Assembly (NCBI GenBank): GCA_034520365.1
Contig: JAXHNP010000002.1
Location: forward strand, 124,001 to 188,000
DNA: 64,000 nt
Reading direction: 5' to 3'
Source: Desulfobacterales bacterium
GTDB taxonomy: Bacteria; Desulfobacterota; Desulfobacteria; Desulfobacterales; Desulfosalsimonadaceae
The notes beneath the pieces are model-generated. The model was not told the origin of the DNA. It saw only the letters and a program-made list of their open reading frames with translations, and ran no database searches. This document shows positions 25,714 to 34,747 of the stretch, in pieces (position 1 is the first letter of the stretch; every line of letters begins with the position of its first letter). A program made the position numbers and the translations under genes.

Positions 25714-25861
25714 GCACGGCTAATTTGTTCTAACCGCAAAGTTCATGACCACGGTCCTGTTAACGGACAGATAGTCGGCACGGTGGCCGACTCTACGACG
25801 CATGTCGTCGTAGGGCAGGCCACCGTGCCTGCCTAAGAAAAGACAGAACAAATTTGCCCTG
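25714..25861. mobile_element. MITE-like family A element, complete copy with target duplication
   Basis: The ends CACGGCTAATTTGTTCT and AGAACAAATTTGCCCTG are inverted repeats with 15 of 17 matches. The 10-bp sequence GCAGAAAATG stands on both sides (25704-25713 and 25862-25871), as left by insertion. The 148-bp body has two facing GGCACGGTGGCC-type stems and no gene. It is about 100 bp ahead of cinA. Confidence 0.85.
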
Positions 25862-25957
25862 GCAGAAAATGATTGTCACCGGAAATGTCTCATGCCATAT
25901 ACATATGTCTGGCAAACAATAATTAAAAATAACGACTCAAGGGATTTGAAACCTCAT

Positions 25958-27214
25958 ATGATTGCCGAAATATTATCCACGGGAGATGAAATCTGCTCCG
26001 GCGCTATTATCGACAGTAATTCCGCGCACATTGCAGAAAAGCTGATGGAGCTGGACATTGAGGTCACCCGGCACAGCTGTGTGGGCGATGATCCGGAGGC
26101 GCTGGCCAATATTTTGACGGAAATCGGCGGCCGGGCGGATATTTCTATCATTACCGGCGGGCTGGGGCCGACAAAAGACGATCTTTCGGCCGAAGCCGCA
26201 GCTATGGCCGCCGGCACCGGGCTTGAAAAAAATGAGAAGGCGGTGGCCTACATCGAAGGCTTTTTTGAAAAATACCATCGACAGGTATCTGAGTCGGACT
26301 ATAAACAGGCCATGCTGCCCCAGGGGGCGACCCCGATTTTTAATGCCCGGGGGACGGCGCCCGGATTTTCTCTGACCATCGGAAAAAGCCGCTGCTATTT
26401 TATGCCGGGCATTCCCCATGAAATGACGGCCATGCTTGCCGAGCAGGTGATACCGGATATTCAGAAAAATCTGCAGCCGCCGGACAAATTTCAGCGGATC
26501 CGGACGCTTTCCGCCTTTGGTCTCCCGGAGGCGCGGGTAAATGACCGGATGGCCGATATATCGGATGCGTTTCCCAGTGTGCGATACGGCCTTCTGGCCC
26601 GATTCCCGGTTATCTATATTAAACTTATCGCTGTCGGTGAAACGCCGGAGGATCTCACCCGGGACCTGGACCAGGCAAGCCGCTGGGCCCAGGAGAGGTT
26701 CGGTAAATACATCTTTTCCACCACAGGCCTGACGATCGAGGCGGAAGTCGGGAAATTGCTGAAGGACGCCGGGGCAACGGTGGCTGTGGCGGAGAGCTGC
26801 ACCGGAGGGCTGATTGCGGATATGCTGACCAACATATCCGGCAGTTCAAATTATTTCCTGCTCTCCACGGTGACCTATGCCAATTCCGCAAAAATTGAGC
26901 TTTTAAATGTCCCGCCGGAGGTTATTGATCAGCATGGTGCAGTCCACGAGGAAACTGCAAAGCTTATGGCCGAGGGGGTCAGACAGATCTCCGGGGCCGC
27001 ATACGGCATTGCCACCAGCGGCATTGCCGGGCCGACCGGGGGAACGGACGAAAAACCGGTGGGCACGGTCTGTATCGGTATCGCCGGTCCTGACGGGGCG
27101 GCGGGCGAGCGGCATCATTCCCCGTTTAAGGAGCGCACGGCCAATAAACAGATATTTGCCGTTTTGGCGTTAAATGTGCTAAGGAAACAAATTATGAAGG
27201 AGTTCTACATATAA
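25958..27214 (+). CDS. cinA: CinA-like protein (MoCF domain plus nicotinamide-nucleotide amidase)
   Basis: I start at ATG 25958 (418 residues), where family homology begins (MIAEILSTGDEICSGAIID). The N-terminal half is the molybdopterin-binding-like COG1058 domain with TGGLGPTKDDLSAEA. The C-terminal half has AVAESCTGGLIADMLT and GIATSGIAGPTGG, the PncC-type nicotinamide mononucleotide deamidase domain. It recycles NMN and hydrolyses oxidised pyridine nucleotides in the cytoplasm. Its stop codon shares a base with the start of the TerB-DnaJ gene, so the two are coupled. A MITE sits upstream and may have displaced the native promoter. Confidence 0.94.
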   Translation: MIAEILSTGDEICSGAIIDSNSAHIAEKLMELDIEVTRHSCVGDDPEALANILTEIGGRADISIITGGLGPTKDDLSAEAAAMAAGTGLEKNEKAVAYIEGFFEKYHRQVSESDYKQAMLPQGATPIFNARGTAPGFSLTIGKSRCYFMPGIPHEMTAMLAEQVIPDIQKNLQPPDKFQRIRTLSAFGLPEARVNDRMADISDAFPSVRYGLLARFPVIYIKLIAVGETPEDLTRDLDQASRWAQERFGKYIFSTTGLTIEAEVGKLLKDAGATVAVAESCTGGLIADMLTNISGSSNYFLLSTVTYANSAKIELLNVPPEVIDQHGAVHEETAKLMAEGVRQISGAAYGIATSGIAGPTGGTDEKPVGTVCIGIAGPDGAAGERHHSPFKERTANKQIFAVLALNVLRKQIMKEFYI

Positions 27215-27966
27215 TGGGTTGGTTGGGAAAAGCCATCGGCGGGACCGTCGGGTTTGCGGTGGGCGGGCCGATCGGCGCCGTTGCAGGGGCCGTGTTCGGT
27301 CATATGTTTGACGGTGACGAAGAAAAACCCCGCATGATCTCGGGCCAGGGCGGCTCTGTCGAGGAGCGCGCCCAGATGGCGTTTTTTGTGGCTGCATTCT
27401 CCATGCTGGCCAAACTGGCGCGGGCGGACGGGCAGGTCTCCGAAGCCGAGGTAAATACCATACGGCAGTTCATGGCGCGGGACCTTAATTTGAACGCCCA
27501 GAGCCGGCAGGCCGCGGAGCAGATCTTTCAGACCGCGCTCAATACGCCGCAGTCTTTTGAGGATTTTGCGGGCCAGTTTTATCAGCATTTTTCCGGGCAG
27601 CCCCAGCTTTTGGAATTTATGATCGATATCCTCCTGCGGGTCTCGGTGGCAGACGGCGCCCTTCAGGAGGCTGAAGAGCGTCTGATTCTTTCCGCTGTCC
27701 GGATTTTCCAAATCAGCGATTCGGATTATCAGAAGATTAAATCCCGGTACGTTAAAAATACAGAGCGATATTACGCTGCCCTGGGCTGCAATAGCAGTGA
27801 TTCGAATGATGAGATTAAGAAAAAGTACCGCAAGCTGGTCCGGGATTATCATCCGGACACCATTTCCGCCAAGGGCTTGCCGGATGAATTCGTCAAGTTC
27901 GCCAATGATAAATTCCGGGAGATCCAGGAGGCCTATGATGCAATCAGGAAAGAGAGAAATTTGTAA
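27214..27966 (+). CDS. TerB-DnaJ domain protein (DjlA-like)
   Basis: A 250-residue protein in three parts: a Gly-rich hydrophobic N-terminus (AIGGTVGFAVGGPIGAVAGAVFG) that may insert in the membrane, a TerB-type helical domain at about 50-165 (FFVAAFSMLAKLARADGQVSEAE...ADGALQEAEERLI), and a C-terminal J domain (YYAALGCNSSDSNDEIKKKYRKL, YHPDT) with the HPD tripeptide that stimulates Hsp70 ATPase. This matches DjlA, a membrane-linked DnaK co-chaperone. The upstream cinA stop overlaps its start; pepA follows 12 nt on. Confidence 0.92.
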   Translation: MGWLGKAIGGTVGFAVGGPIGAVAGAVFGHMFDGDEEKPRMISGQGGSVEERAQMAFFVAAFSMLAKLARADGQVSEAEVNTIRQFMARDLNLNAQSRQAAEQIFQTALNTPQSFEDFAGQFYQHFSGQPQLLEFMIDILLRVSVADGALQEAEERLILSAVRIFQISDSDYQKIKSRYVKNTERYYAALGCNSSDSNDEIKKKYRKLVRDYHPDTISAKGLPDEFVKFANDKFREIQEAYDAIRKERNL

Positions 27967-27977
27967 GGGAGGAACTT

Positions 27978-29447
27978 TTGCTGACCATTAAAACCGGTGA
28001 TACCAAGCGCCTTGAAGCCGGCCTGCTCATGATTCCGGTGGCCGAGGATGACGCGCTGCATAAGGATGCGGCCATTCAGGCGCTGGTCGAGACCGCCCAA
28101 TCATACAAGGAATTTAAGGGGAAAAAAGGCGATGATCTGCTGCTCTATCGGCCGGGTGCAACTCATGCGGAGCGGGTTCTGTTTCTGGGGGTAGGCAAAA
28201 TTGCCGATCTTTGCCGGGAATCTCTTCGAAAAGCCGCGGGGAAAGCGGTTAAAAAGGCCATCAGCGCGGAGGTCGAGGACCTGGTGATGCGGCTGCCGGA
28301 TGCGGAAAATGTCCCCATAGAGGCGGGTTCGGCAGCAGAAGCCCTTTTTGAGGGCGCATATCTCGGAAACCACATATTTGACCTTTACAAGGCGGATAAG
28401 AAGCAGGCGCCGGTTAAAGAGATTGCCATATTTACGGATGCGGAAGCCGCAGAGGCCCTGAAAGGTGTCGGGGACCGGGTGGCCACCATCTGCAAAAGCA
28501 CGGTGCTGGCAAGGGATTGGGTCAGCATGCCGCCCAATGAAAAGCGGCCGGACCGGTTTGTCCGCTCCATTGTCAAGGCCGCGGACAAGGAGGGGTTGGA
28601 AATCACCGTGCTGGATGAACCGGAGTTAAAGAAAAACAAGATGGGCGGCATTCTGGCCGTTGGCATGGGCAGCAAAAGCCGCGCGCGCATGGTGCTTCTG
28701 GATTACAAACCCAAAAAACCCAAAAAAACCTATGCGTTGGTCGGAAAAGGCGTGACCTTTGATTCCGGCGGGATCAACATAAAATCCGGCGGCACGTTGG
28801 AGGATATGAAGATGGACATGGCCGGCGGCGCGTCTGTGGCTGCGGCGCTTATCGCCGTTGCGCGTCTGAAGCCGGACTATCGCGTGGTCGGAATCGTGCC
28901 CGTGGTTGAAAATATGCCGTCCGGTGATGCCCTGCGGCCGGGTGATATCGTCCGAACTTACGCCGGCAAGACGGTGGAGATCGGCAACACGGATGCCGAA
29001 GGCCGGATGATTTTAATCGACGCCCTGGCATATGCGGAAAAGCTTTTCAAACCGGACGTGATGATTGATATGGCCACACTTACCGGCGCCTGCATCATGG
29101 CGCTGGGCGAAAAGATTGCCGGGGTATTTTCCGCGGACAGGGACCTGGCGGAAGCCATTGTATCCGCCGGCGAGTCGGTCTATGAACGCTGCTGGGCCAT
29201 GCCCATGCCGGATGATTACAAAGAGCTTTTAAAAAGTGATTTCGCGGATATCCGAAATATCGGCAGTTCCCGCTGGGGCGGGGCCATTGCCGCGGCCCTG
29301 TTCCTGTCCGACTTTGTTGAAAACGCCCGGTGGGCGCATATTGATATTGCCGGCCCGGCCTATATCAAGAAGGGCGCCGACTACTGCGGCGCCGGCGGCA
29401 CCGGCTTCGGGGTGAGGCTTTTGATCGAGGCAATGGAGAGGTTATAA
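27978..29447 (+). CDS. pepA: Leucyl aminopeptidase (M17 family)
   Basis: A 489-residue protein with a TTG start preceded by GGGAGGA. The M17 C-terminal domain shows the metal and catalytic segments VGKGVTFDSGGINIK, MDMAGGASV and the signature NTDAEGRMILIDAL, plus a late ATLTGACI. It removes N-terminal residues from peptides in the cytoplasm with two divalent metals. The N-terminal domain is the usual variable one. It stands between the TerB-DnaJ gene and an epimerase gene that starts 2 nt after its stop. Confidence 0.95.
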   Translation: MLTIKTGDTKRLEAGLLMIPVAEDDALHKDAAIQALVETAQSYKEFKGKKGDDLLLYRPGATHAERVLFLGVGKIADLCRESLRKAAGKAVKKAISAEVEDLVMRLPDAENVPIEAGSAAEALFEGAYLGNHIFDLYKADKKQAPVKEIAIFTDAEAAEALKGVGDRVATICKSTVLARDWVSMPPNEKRPDRFVRSIVKAADKEGLEITVLDEPELKKNKMGGILAVGMGSKSRARMVLLDYKPKKPKKTYALVGKGVTFDSGGINIKSGGTLEDMKMDMAGGASVAAALIAVARLKPDYRVVGIVPVVENMPSGDALRPGDIVRTYAGKTVEIGNTDAEGRMILIDALAYAEKLFKPDVMIDMATLTGACIMALGEKIAGVFSADRDLAEAIVSAGESVYERCWAMPMPDDYKELLKSDFADIRNIGSSRWGGAIAAALFLSDFVENARWAHIDIAGPAYIKKGADYCGAGGTGFGVRLLIEAMERL

Positions 29448-29448
29448 T

Positions 29449-30474
29449 ATGAATCTGGATTTCAAGCATGTGTTGGTAACCGGGGCGGCGGGGTTTATCG
29501 GATTCCATCTGGCCCATCGGCTCTTGACCGAAGGCTATACGGTGGTGGGCATTGACAACCTCAATCCCTACTATGATGTTGGGCTGAAAAAGGCGCGTTT
29601 AAGGGAGCTTTCTCCGTTTGACGGTTTTGAATTCCACGAAATCGATTTAAGCCGTCTGGATTCGATGACCGCACTTTTTAAAGAAAAACGGTTTGACGTG
29701 GTGGTCAATCTGGCCGCCCAGGCCGGGGTCCGGTATTCTCTGGAGAATCCCCACGCGTATGTGGATGCCAACCTGGTGGGGTTTGTAAACCTCCTGGAAT
29801 GCTGCCGGCATTACGGCACAAAGCATCTGGTATTTGCCTCATCCAGCTCGGTTTACGGGGCCAATACCAAAATGCCGTTCTCCGTCCATGACAATGTGGA
29901 CCATCCGGTTTCCTTGTATGCGGCCACCAAGAAGGCCAATGAACTCCTGGCCCATACCTACAGCCATTTATACGATCTCCCGGCCACCGGCCTCCGCTTC
30001 TTCACAGTCTACGGGCCCTGGGGCCGGCCGGATATGGCGCTTTTTTTATTTACCGAGGCGATTCTTTCCCAAAAGCCCATTCAGGTGTTTAATTACGGCA
30101 GAATGCAGCGGGACTTCACTTATATCGATGATATCATTGAAGGGGTGTTTCGGGTGATGAAAAAGCTGCCCGCGCCCAACCCGGAGTGGTCGGGTGATGC
30201 CCCGGACCCGGGCTCCTCGTATGCCCGGTACCGGCTGTATAATATCGGAAACAACCAGCCGGTGGAGCTGACCCGGTTTATCGAGGAACTCGAAAATCAG
30301 CTCGGCATGACAGCGGAAAAAGAGTTTCAGGAAATGCAGCCGGGCGATGTACCCGCCACCTATGCGGATATAGACGATCTTTACGAGGCGGTGGGGTTTA
30401 AGCCGGTCACCGGCATCGAAGAGGGCATCCGCCGGTTCGTGGAGTGGTATAAGGGGTATTATTCAGTCTCATGA
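29449..30474 (+). CDS. NAD-dependent sugar-nucleotide epimerase (UDP-glucuronate 4-epimerase-like)
   Basis: A 341-residue extended SDR. The NAD loop is VTGAAGFIGFHLAHRLL, the catalytic set is Ser in FASSSSVYGANTKMPF and YAATKKANE (Y-x3-K), and TGLRFFTVYGPWGRPDMALF with a large DFTYIDDI is typical of UDP-glucuronate 4-epimerases (GAE/Cap1J-like). It would interconvert UDP-GlcA and UDP-GalA for surface polysaccharide. It overlaps nothing and lies 2 nt after pepA, the last gene of this plus-strand run. Confidence 0.93.
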   Translation: MNLDFKHVLVTGAAGFIGFHLAHRLLTEGYTVVGIDNLNPYYDVGLKKARLRELSPFDGFEFHEIDLSRLDSMTALFKEKRFDVVVNLAAQAGVRYSLENPHAYVDANLVGFVNLLECCRHYGTKHLVFASSSSVYGANTKMPFSVHDNVDHPVSLYAATKKANELLAHTYSHLYDLPATGLRFFTVYGPWGRPDMALFLFTEAILSQKPIQVFNYGRMQRDFTYIDDIIEGVFRVMKKLPAPNPEWSGDAPDPGSSYARYRLYNIGNNQPVELTRFIEELENQLGMTAEKEFQEMQPGDVPATYADIDDLYEAVGFKPVTGIEEGIRRFVEWYKGYYSVS

Positions 30475-30564
30475 ACATAGCGCCTCATGCTTGTGATTTC
30501 GGGGAGCGCCATGTCAGTATACTGCTCAAAGCCATTCGATACCACGAGGCAAGCGCACCTGATT

Positions 30565-31335
30565 TCATTCAGGCGGGTGGTAGTCTTGCAAGCCTTGTCC
30601 GGCAAGGATTTCCTTTACATTCCCTTGAGCCACCAGTCGCTTCAACGCCGCGTTGAAGCGACTGGTGATTTCAGCCGCATCGGGGTATGTTCTGGAAATC
30701 ATCAGTCGAAGCGCATCTTCATTCATGGGTTTCTCTATGGTTGCAAACTGAGAAGCCTTTTGGGGATAAAGCCTGTTGATCAACTCCCAGCCCACCAGTT
30801 CATCACACGCCACTAAATCTATACGATCAGCGAATAATTTTTTGAAATTCTGGCTATCCGTCGATACATATTCCACCGTCAGACCGGCTTTTTCGAACTC
30901 CGTTTCATACCAATAGCCCAACACCCCGCCGATTCTGAACCCGGTGAGATCCGCCAGTTCCTGAAATTCGATTCCTTGCGGAAAGCGTGATTTCAGGTAA
31001 AAGAACCGTCCCGTAGACATCATCACCGGCTCTGAGAAATCATAGATCAATTCCCGTTCATCCGTGATCTTGTAAGGAAAGGCAGCAAATACCCTCCCGT
31101 CCCGGGCATATTCTCCTGCGCGTTTCCATGGATAAAACTGGTACCGGGGCTCAATGCCCGCCTCGTGAAAGGCGGCGGATACGATCTCGGAAAATACGCC
31201 GTAACCTTCCATGCCCTGGGAGGCGTACGGCGCCCATTCCCCTGTCGCCAGCGGAATGGGGGGTAATTGGGCGAACGCATCGCCGTTTAACCCCAGAAAC
31301 CCGATGATCCAAAACAATATGACGGCTTGTTTCAT
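30565..31335 (-). CDS. Periplasmic solute-binding protein, amino-acid type (SBP_bac_3-like)
   Basis: I start at ATG 31335 (256 residues) after AAGGAGAAT. The signal peptide is MKQAVILFWIIGFLGLNGDAFA. The mature protein has LATGEWAPYASQGMEGYGVFSEIVSAAF and RVFAAFPYKITDERELIYDFSEPVM, the pattern of family 3 binding proteins that lack a linked ABC transporter and often feed sensor kinases. The hybrid kinase gene ends 35 nt upstream in the same direction, so a sensing partnership is likely. Near its 3' end is a perfect 37-bp palindrome (30631-30667). Confidence 0.87.
   Translation of the reverse strand: MKQAVILFWIIGFLGLNGDAFAQLPPIPLATGEWAPYASQGMEGYGVFSEIVSAAFHEAGIEPRYQFYPWKRAGEYARDGRVFAAFPYKITDERELIYDFSEPVMMSTGRFFYLKSRFPQGIEFQELADLTGFRIGGVLGYWYETEFEKAGLTVEYVSTDSQNFKKLFADRIDLVACDELVGWELINRLYPQKASQFATIEKPMNEDALRLMISRTYPDAAEITSRFNAALKRLVAQGNVKEILAGQGLQDYHPPE
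30631..30667. repeat. Perfect 37-bp inverted repeat inside a coding region
   Basis: CACCAGTCGCTTCAACGC at 30631-30648 and its exact complement at 30650-30667 are separated by one base. The two arms are 18 bp without mismatch. It lies in frame in the binding-protein gene and codes TSRFNAALKRLV. There is no U-run after it, so it is not an ordinary terminator. Confidence 0.9.
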
Positions 31336-31369
31336 GGTATTCTCCTTCAATAGATTTTTTACAAAGCCG

Positions 31370-33868
31370 TCATACGTGCAGCACACGGTTCAACATCTCC
31401 CGCAAACGTTCAAGCGTATAGGGTTTTGATAAAATGTCCTTAAACCCGTAGTCCGCGAAATTTCCCAGGATTGCATCCTCCGCGTAGCCGCTGGACACAA
31501 CGGCCTTGACCCCGGGATCAAACGCTAAAATGTTCTTTAATGCCTCCACCCCGCCCATGCCGCCCGGAACGGTCATGTCCATGATGACCAGGTCAAAGGG
31601 AGCATCCGAGGCCATGGCCTCTTTGTACATGGCCACCGCTTCTTCGCCATCCACGGCGGTTTTGACCTCGCAGTCAAATGTCTGAAGCATCTCCGAGGCA
31701 ATATCGCGGATCATCTCTTCGTCATCCATGACCAGGACCCGGGCGGAATACGACAGTTCCGGGGCACCTGGTGCAGATCCCTCGGATTCCGGGGGATGCT
31801 CTGTTTCCGAAGCTGGCAGATACAGGGTGAAGGTCGTGCCTTTGCCGGGTTCCGAGGCCGCATGGATATACCCGCCGTGCCTTTCCATGATGGAATAGAC
31901 GGTTGCAAGCCCCATTCCCGTGCCGTTTTGACGGATGCTGTAATAAGGGTCGAAGATGTGAGCCAGGTACTTTTTGTCAATGCCGATGCCGTCATCACGC
32001 ACCACCGCCTTTATATATTTGCCCGGTGAAAGCGGCAGCCGGCTCGTCTCCGGAATATCCGCATTCTCCAGGCTGATGTAGAGATGGCCGCCCTCCGGCA
32101 TGGCTTGATCGGCATTGATCGCAAGGTTGGAGAACACCTGCTGGGCCTGCCCTTTGTCCACCCTGGCCAGCCGAAGATCTCCGGCAGATTGAAAAACCGG
32201 TTTGACATTGCTCCCGGACAGGTCAAAACGAACCACTTCTTCTACAATCTGATCCAGCCGGGCGTCTTCCTTGACCGGATACCCCCCTTTTGAAAAGGTC
32301 AGCAGTTGGTTGGTCAACCGGATCGCCCGCTCCATGGATTTTTCCCCTTCCGCGAGGGGTTTGAGGGCCGCATGGCCGCTTTCCAGCTTCGATTTGGCAA
32401 CGGAGATGCTGCCGAAAATGCTGGTAAGTATATTGTTGAAATCATGGGCGATACCGCCCGCCAGCATACCCACGGATTTCAATCTGTCCACCTTCTGAAG
32501 CTCCGCTTCGGCCTGCTTGCGCTCGGTGACGTCCTGGATGGTCCCGGTTACGGTATTGCTTTCCGGGTTGTAGGCCCCAAGTGAATATATGTCCCGGATT
32601 TGGCCGTCCACAGGCCGTTTAATCCTGTACTCCACCTCGTATTCCTGCTCGCTGTGCAACAACCCGTTCAGCTTTTCATCGAGCATCTCCCGGTATTCCG
32701 GCAGCGGAAACAATTTAAGCTCTTGCAGGGGCCTGTTTTCGCAAGTATCCATGCCATATATCCGGCACGCTTCCTCGGAAAGGGTGACCCGGCCGGTATT
32801 GAGATCGACCTGCCAGCTTCCCATCCGGGCCACGGCCTGGGCCCTGCGCAGTTGCGTTTCACTTTCACGCAGGGCTTCCCGCATCCGGTAGTCCTCGCTG
32901 ATATCTCGGAACACCAGCACGACGCCGGTGGTATGGCCGGCTTTATCCTGGATCGGCGCCCCGGAATCATCCACCCGGTATTCTGTTCCGTCCGACGCCA
33001 AAAGCATGGTGTGCTCGCCCAAATTGATCACGCCGCCGGCGTCAAGCACCCGCCTGACCGGATCGGGCAGCCTTTTCTTCGTCCTGGCGTCAACGATGTT
33101 GAACACCTCGGACAGCGGCTGGCCGACCGCTTCTTCTTTGCGCCACCCTGTCAGCGCCTGTGCGACCGGATTCATGCGAACAATTTGTCCCCCGATGTCG
33201 GTGGCGATCACCGCGTCACCGATAGAATCGAGGGTGGTGCGGAGGTTTTCCTCGTTCTGGCGCAGTTTTTTTTCAATATGCTCCCGTTCCCGGATCTCGT
33301 GTTGCAGTTCGGTGTTTGCCGCAGCAAGGGCGGAAGTCCGCTCGCGCACCCGCATTTCAAGTGTTTGATTGGCCTGAAATAATCTGACATAAAAAAGAAA
33401 AAGCGCAAACCCCATGATGAAAAAGGCCAGAACAACGCCGTGGGTATATACCGTCCGGGGGTTCCATACCGCCTCGATACGCCCGATCCTTCTCCCGTCG
33501 TAGTGGACATGCGAGTCCAGGGGGATTTCAGGTATGAGGTTAACCGCCATCAGGAGGCGTTCAAACGGTCCCGGCGCCATCGGGGGCGACTCATAGAAGA
33601 CTCTCCCGTTTACTTCGAAAACCGACAGCGAGGCATAGTTGTCGGACTGGCAGGCAAGGTTCAGGTATTCGGAAGCAGCGTCATAATTGTAATTCCACAG
33701 GGCGTCGGCAATGACCCGGGCGTGCTTGTCGATTGTTGCATGCGCCTGTCCCCGGACACGCGCTTCATAAAACACAACAAACGCGAAAAAAAGAACTAAC
33801 GCGACAATTCCGCCCACAATGGCCGCTTTTTTAAATCCCGCGTTATTGGTGTTTGCTGTATGCGTCAT
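31370..33868 (-). CDS. Hybrid sensor histidine kinase with PAS domains and C-terminal receiver
   Basis: An 832-residue membrane protein. Two membrane helices (about 17-30 and 143-163) flank a periplasmic loop, followed by a coiled coil, a PAS domain at about 210-330 (LRTTLDSIGDAVIATDIGG), a second PAS at 340-450, the H box LAGGIAHDFNNILTSIFG near 480, and ATPase boxes VFSNLAINADQAMPEG, VVRDDGIGIDK and GTGMGLATVYSI. The receiver (from about 710) has DLVIMDMTVPGGMGG with the phospho-Asp. It lies just upstream of a periplasmic binding-protein gene that could present its ligand. Confidence 0.94.
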   Translation of the reverse strand: MTHTANTNNAGFKKAAIVGGIVALVLFFAFVVFYEARVRGQAHATIDKHARVIADALWNYNYDAASEYLNLACQSDNYASLSVFEVNGRVFYESPPMAPGPFERLLMAVNLIPEIPLDSHVHYDGRRIGRIEAVWNPRTVYTHGVVLAFFIMGFALFLFYVRLFQANQTLEMRVRERTSALAAANTELQHEIREREHIEKKLRQNEENLRTTLDSIGDAVIATDIGGQIVRMNPVAQALTGWRKEEAVGQPLSEVFNIVDARTKKRLPDPVRRVLDAGGVINLGEHTMLLASDGTEYRVDDSGAPIQDKAGHTTGVVLVFRDISEDYRMREALRESETQLRRAQAVARMGSWQVDLNTGRVTLSEEACRIYGMDTCENRPLQELKLFPLPEYREMLDEKLNGLLHSEQEYEVEYRIKRPVDGQIRDIYSLGAYNPESNTVTGTIQDVTERKQAEAELQKVDRLKSVGMLAGGIAHDFNNILTSIFGSISVAKSKLESGHAALKPLAEGEKSMERAIRLTNQLLTFSKGGYPVKEDARLDQIVEEVVRFDLSGSNVKPVFQSAGDLRLARVDKGQAQQVFSNLAINADQAMPEGGHLYISLENADIPETSRLPLSPGKYIKAVVRDDGIGIDKKYLAHIFDPYYSIRQNGTGMGLATVYSIMERHGGYIHAASEPGKGTTFTLYLPASETEHPPESEGSAPGAPELSYSARVLVMDDEEMIRDIASEMLQTFDCEVKTAVDGEEAVAMYKEAMASDAPFDLVIMDMTVPGGMGGVEALKNILAFDPGVKAVVSSGYAEDAILGNFADYGFKDILSKPYTLERLREMLNRVLHV

Positions 33869-34150
33869 GCCCTAATGAAAGCCCTATTTTTGGGTATCTG
33901 ATTGCTATTATATCACCTAAATTGAGCGATTTTCAAGTTTGGTTATGCAGAAGAATGCTTATTTTTGGTGATTGGTTTCAGGCGCTTAATCTGTTTTGCT
34001 TCAGGGCTGTTCATTGCATGCCAAAGGTCCCAATCCTGTTCAACTCTTGTTTTGTAGCACTCCTCAAATTTTATATTCTTTAATGACCTTGCTTATACTC
34101 ATGATATCCTCTTACATTTATCGATGCATCATTTGGTGGGTCAGGCCAAT
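33869..34150. other. Non-coding stretch before second accessory block
   Basis: About 280 bp of AT-rich sequence with short open frames but no supported gene, RNA or clear promoter. It forms the junction between the hybrid kinase gene and the acquired block with attC-like sites. Confidence 0.4.
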
Positions 34151-34200
34151 GCAAAACTCAGCGGCGCGGCTTGTCCGCGTCCGCTGAAGTGCCTTGAGCA
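34151..34200 (-). repeat. Diverged attC-like site
   Basis: Minus-strand arms CAGCGGACGCGG and CCGCGCCGCTG pair with one unpaired base, the look of a short attC. The boxes TGCTCAAG and GTTTTGC fit the consensus poorly. The stop of the gene at 34158-34613 lies inside it, which is the cassette pattern. Confidence 0.45.
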
Positions 34201-34613
34201 CCGATTGCTATAAAAGCATCACGAAACAGCAGAGCTTTGTCTGTATTGAATCGGAACTCAATCACACCCTCCCATCCTTCTCGAAAGTTTGATGACTCGA
34301 ACGAAAGAGATAATGTTTGCTCTTCAGGCATATCAACATACAGGTTCGCTATCTTGGGGTCTTTAACAGAGATGTTGATCTGACGTTTTCCGTATGTGTA
34401 GCAGACCGCTCGCACCTTCGTTATCACAAGACAGCCGGAAAATCCCTCTGTGCGGTGACGATATCGTTTACCCGGTCCATTAACATGCTTTGTTACGAAC
34501 CAGCCGCCAATACCTTCATCAAAAACAACGATTCCCTCGTTCTCAAGCACTGGACGCAGTTTTTTGGGGATAGAGCCAATTCCAAATAGCCGATGCAGGA
34601 CTGTTTTCTTCAT
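34158..34613 (-). CDS. Conserved-looking hypothetical protein, probable cassette gene
   Basis: A 151-residue soluble protein starting MKKTVLHRLFGIGSIPKKL, with a beta-rich body (ILENEGIVVF-like strand, GIGGWFVTKHVNGPG, FSGCLVITKVRAVCYTYGKRQINISV, WEGVIEFRFNTDKA). It has the character of a small lipocalin- or PH-like beta-barrel. I do not recognise a family. AGAAGAGAG is a possible ribosome site. The end GTSADADKPRR is written by the attC-like palindrome. The start overlaps the end of a transposase remnant on the same strand. Confidence 0.65.
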   Translation of the reverse strand: MKKTVLHRLFGIGSIPKKLRPVLENEGIVVFDEGIGGWFVTKHVNGPGKRYRHRTEGFSGCLVITKVRAVCYTYGKRQINISVKDPKIANLYVDMPEEQTLSLSFESSNFREGWEGVIEFRFNTDKALLFRDAFIAIGAQGTSADADKPRR

Positions 34614-34743
34614 CACTCTCTTCTAAAAACGCCTCAGTGCCAACAGTAATACTTTTGAACCATCTTTCATCCCGGCAATTCGCACGGTTTGCCAAGGCTT
34701 CCTCAAAAGTTAATTTGGTCCGCCCCTGGCTCCGCTGGTTCAT
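34543..34743 (-). pseudogene. C-terminal remnant of a REP-associated (RAYT-type) transposase
   Basis: The short frame has LTFEEALANRANCRDERWFKSITVGTEAFLEE, resembling the C-terminal tail of REP-associated tyrosine transposases, where W-x-SI-x-VG-x-E-x-F-V-E is typical. The catalytic HUH domain and Tyr are missing. It is a footprint of a Y1 transposase that may once have moved repeats of this genome. Confidence 0.5.
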
Positions 34744-34747
34744 AAGA

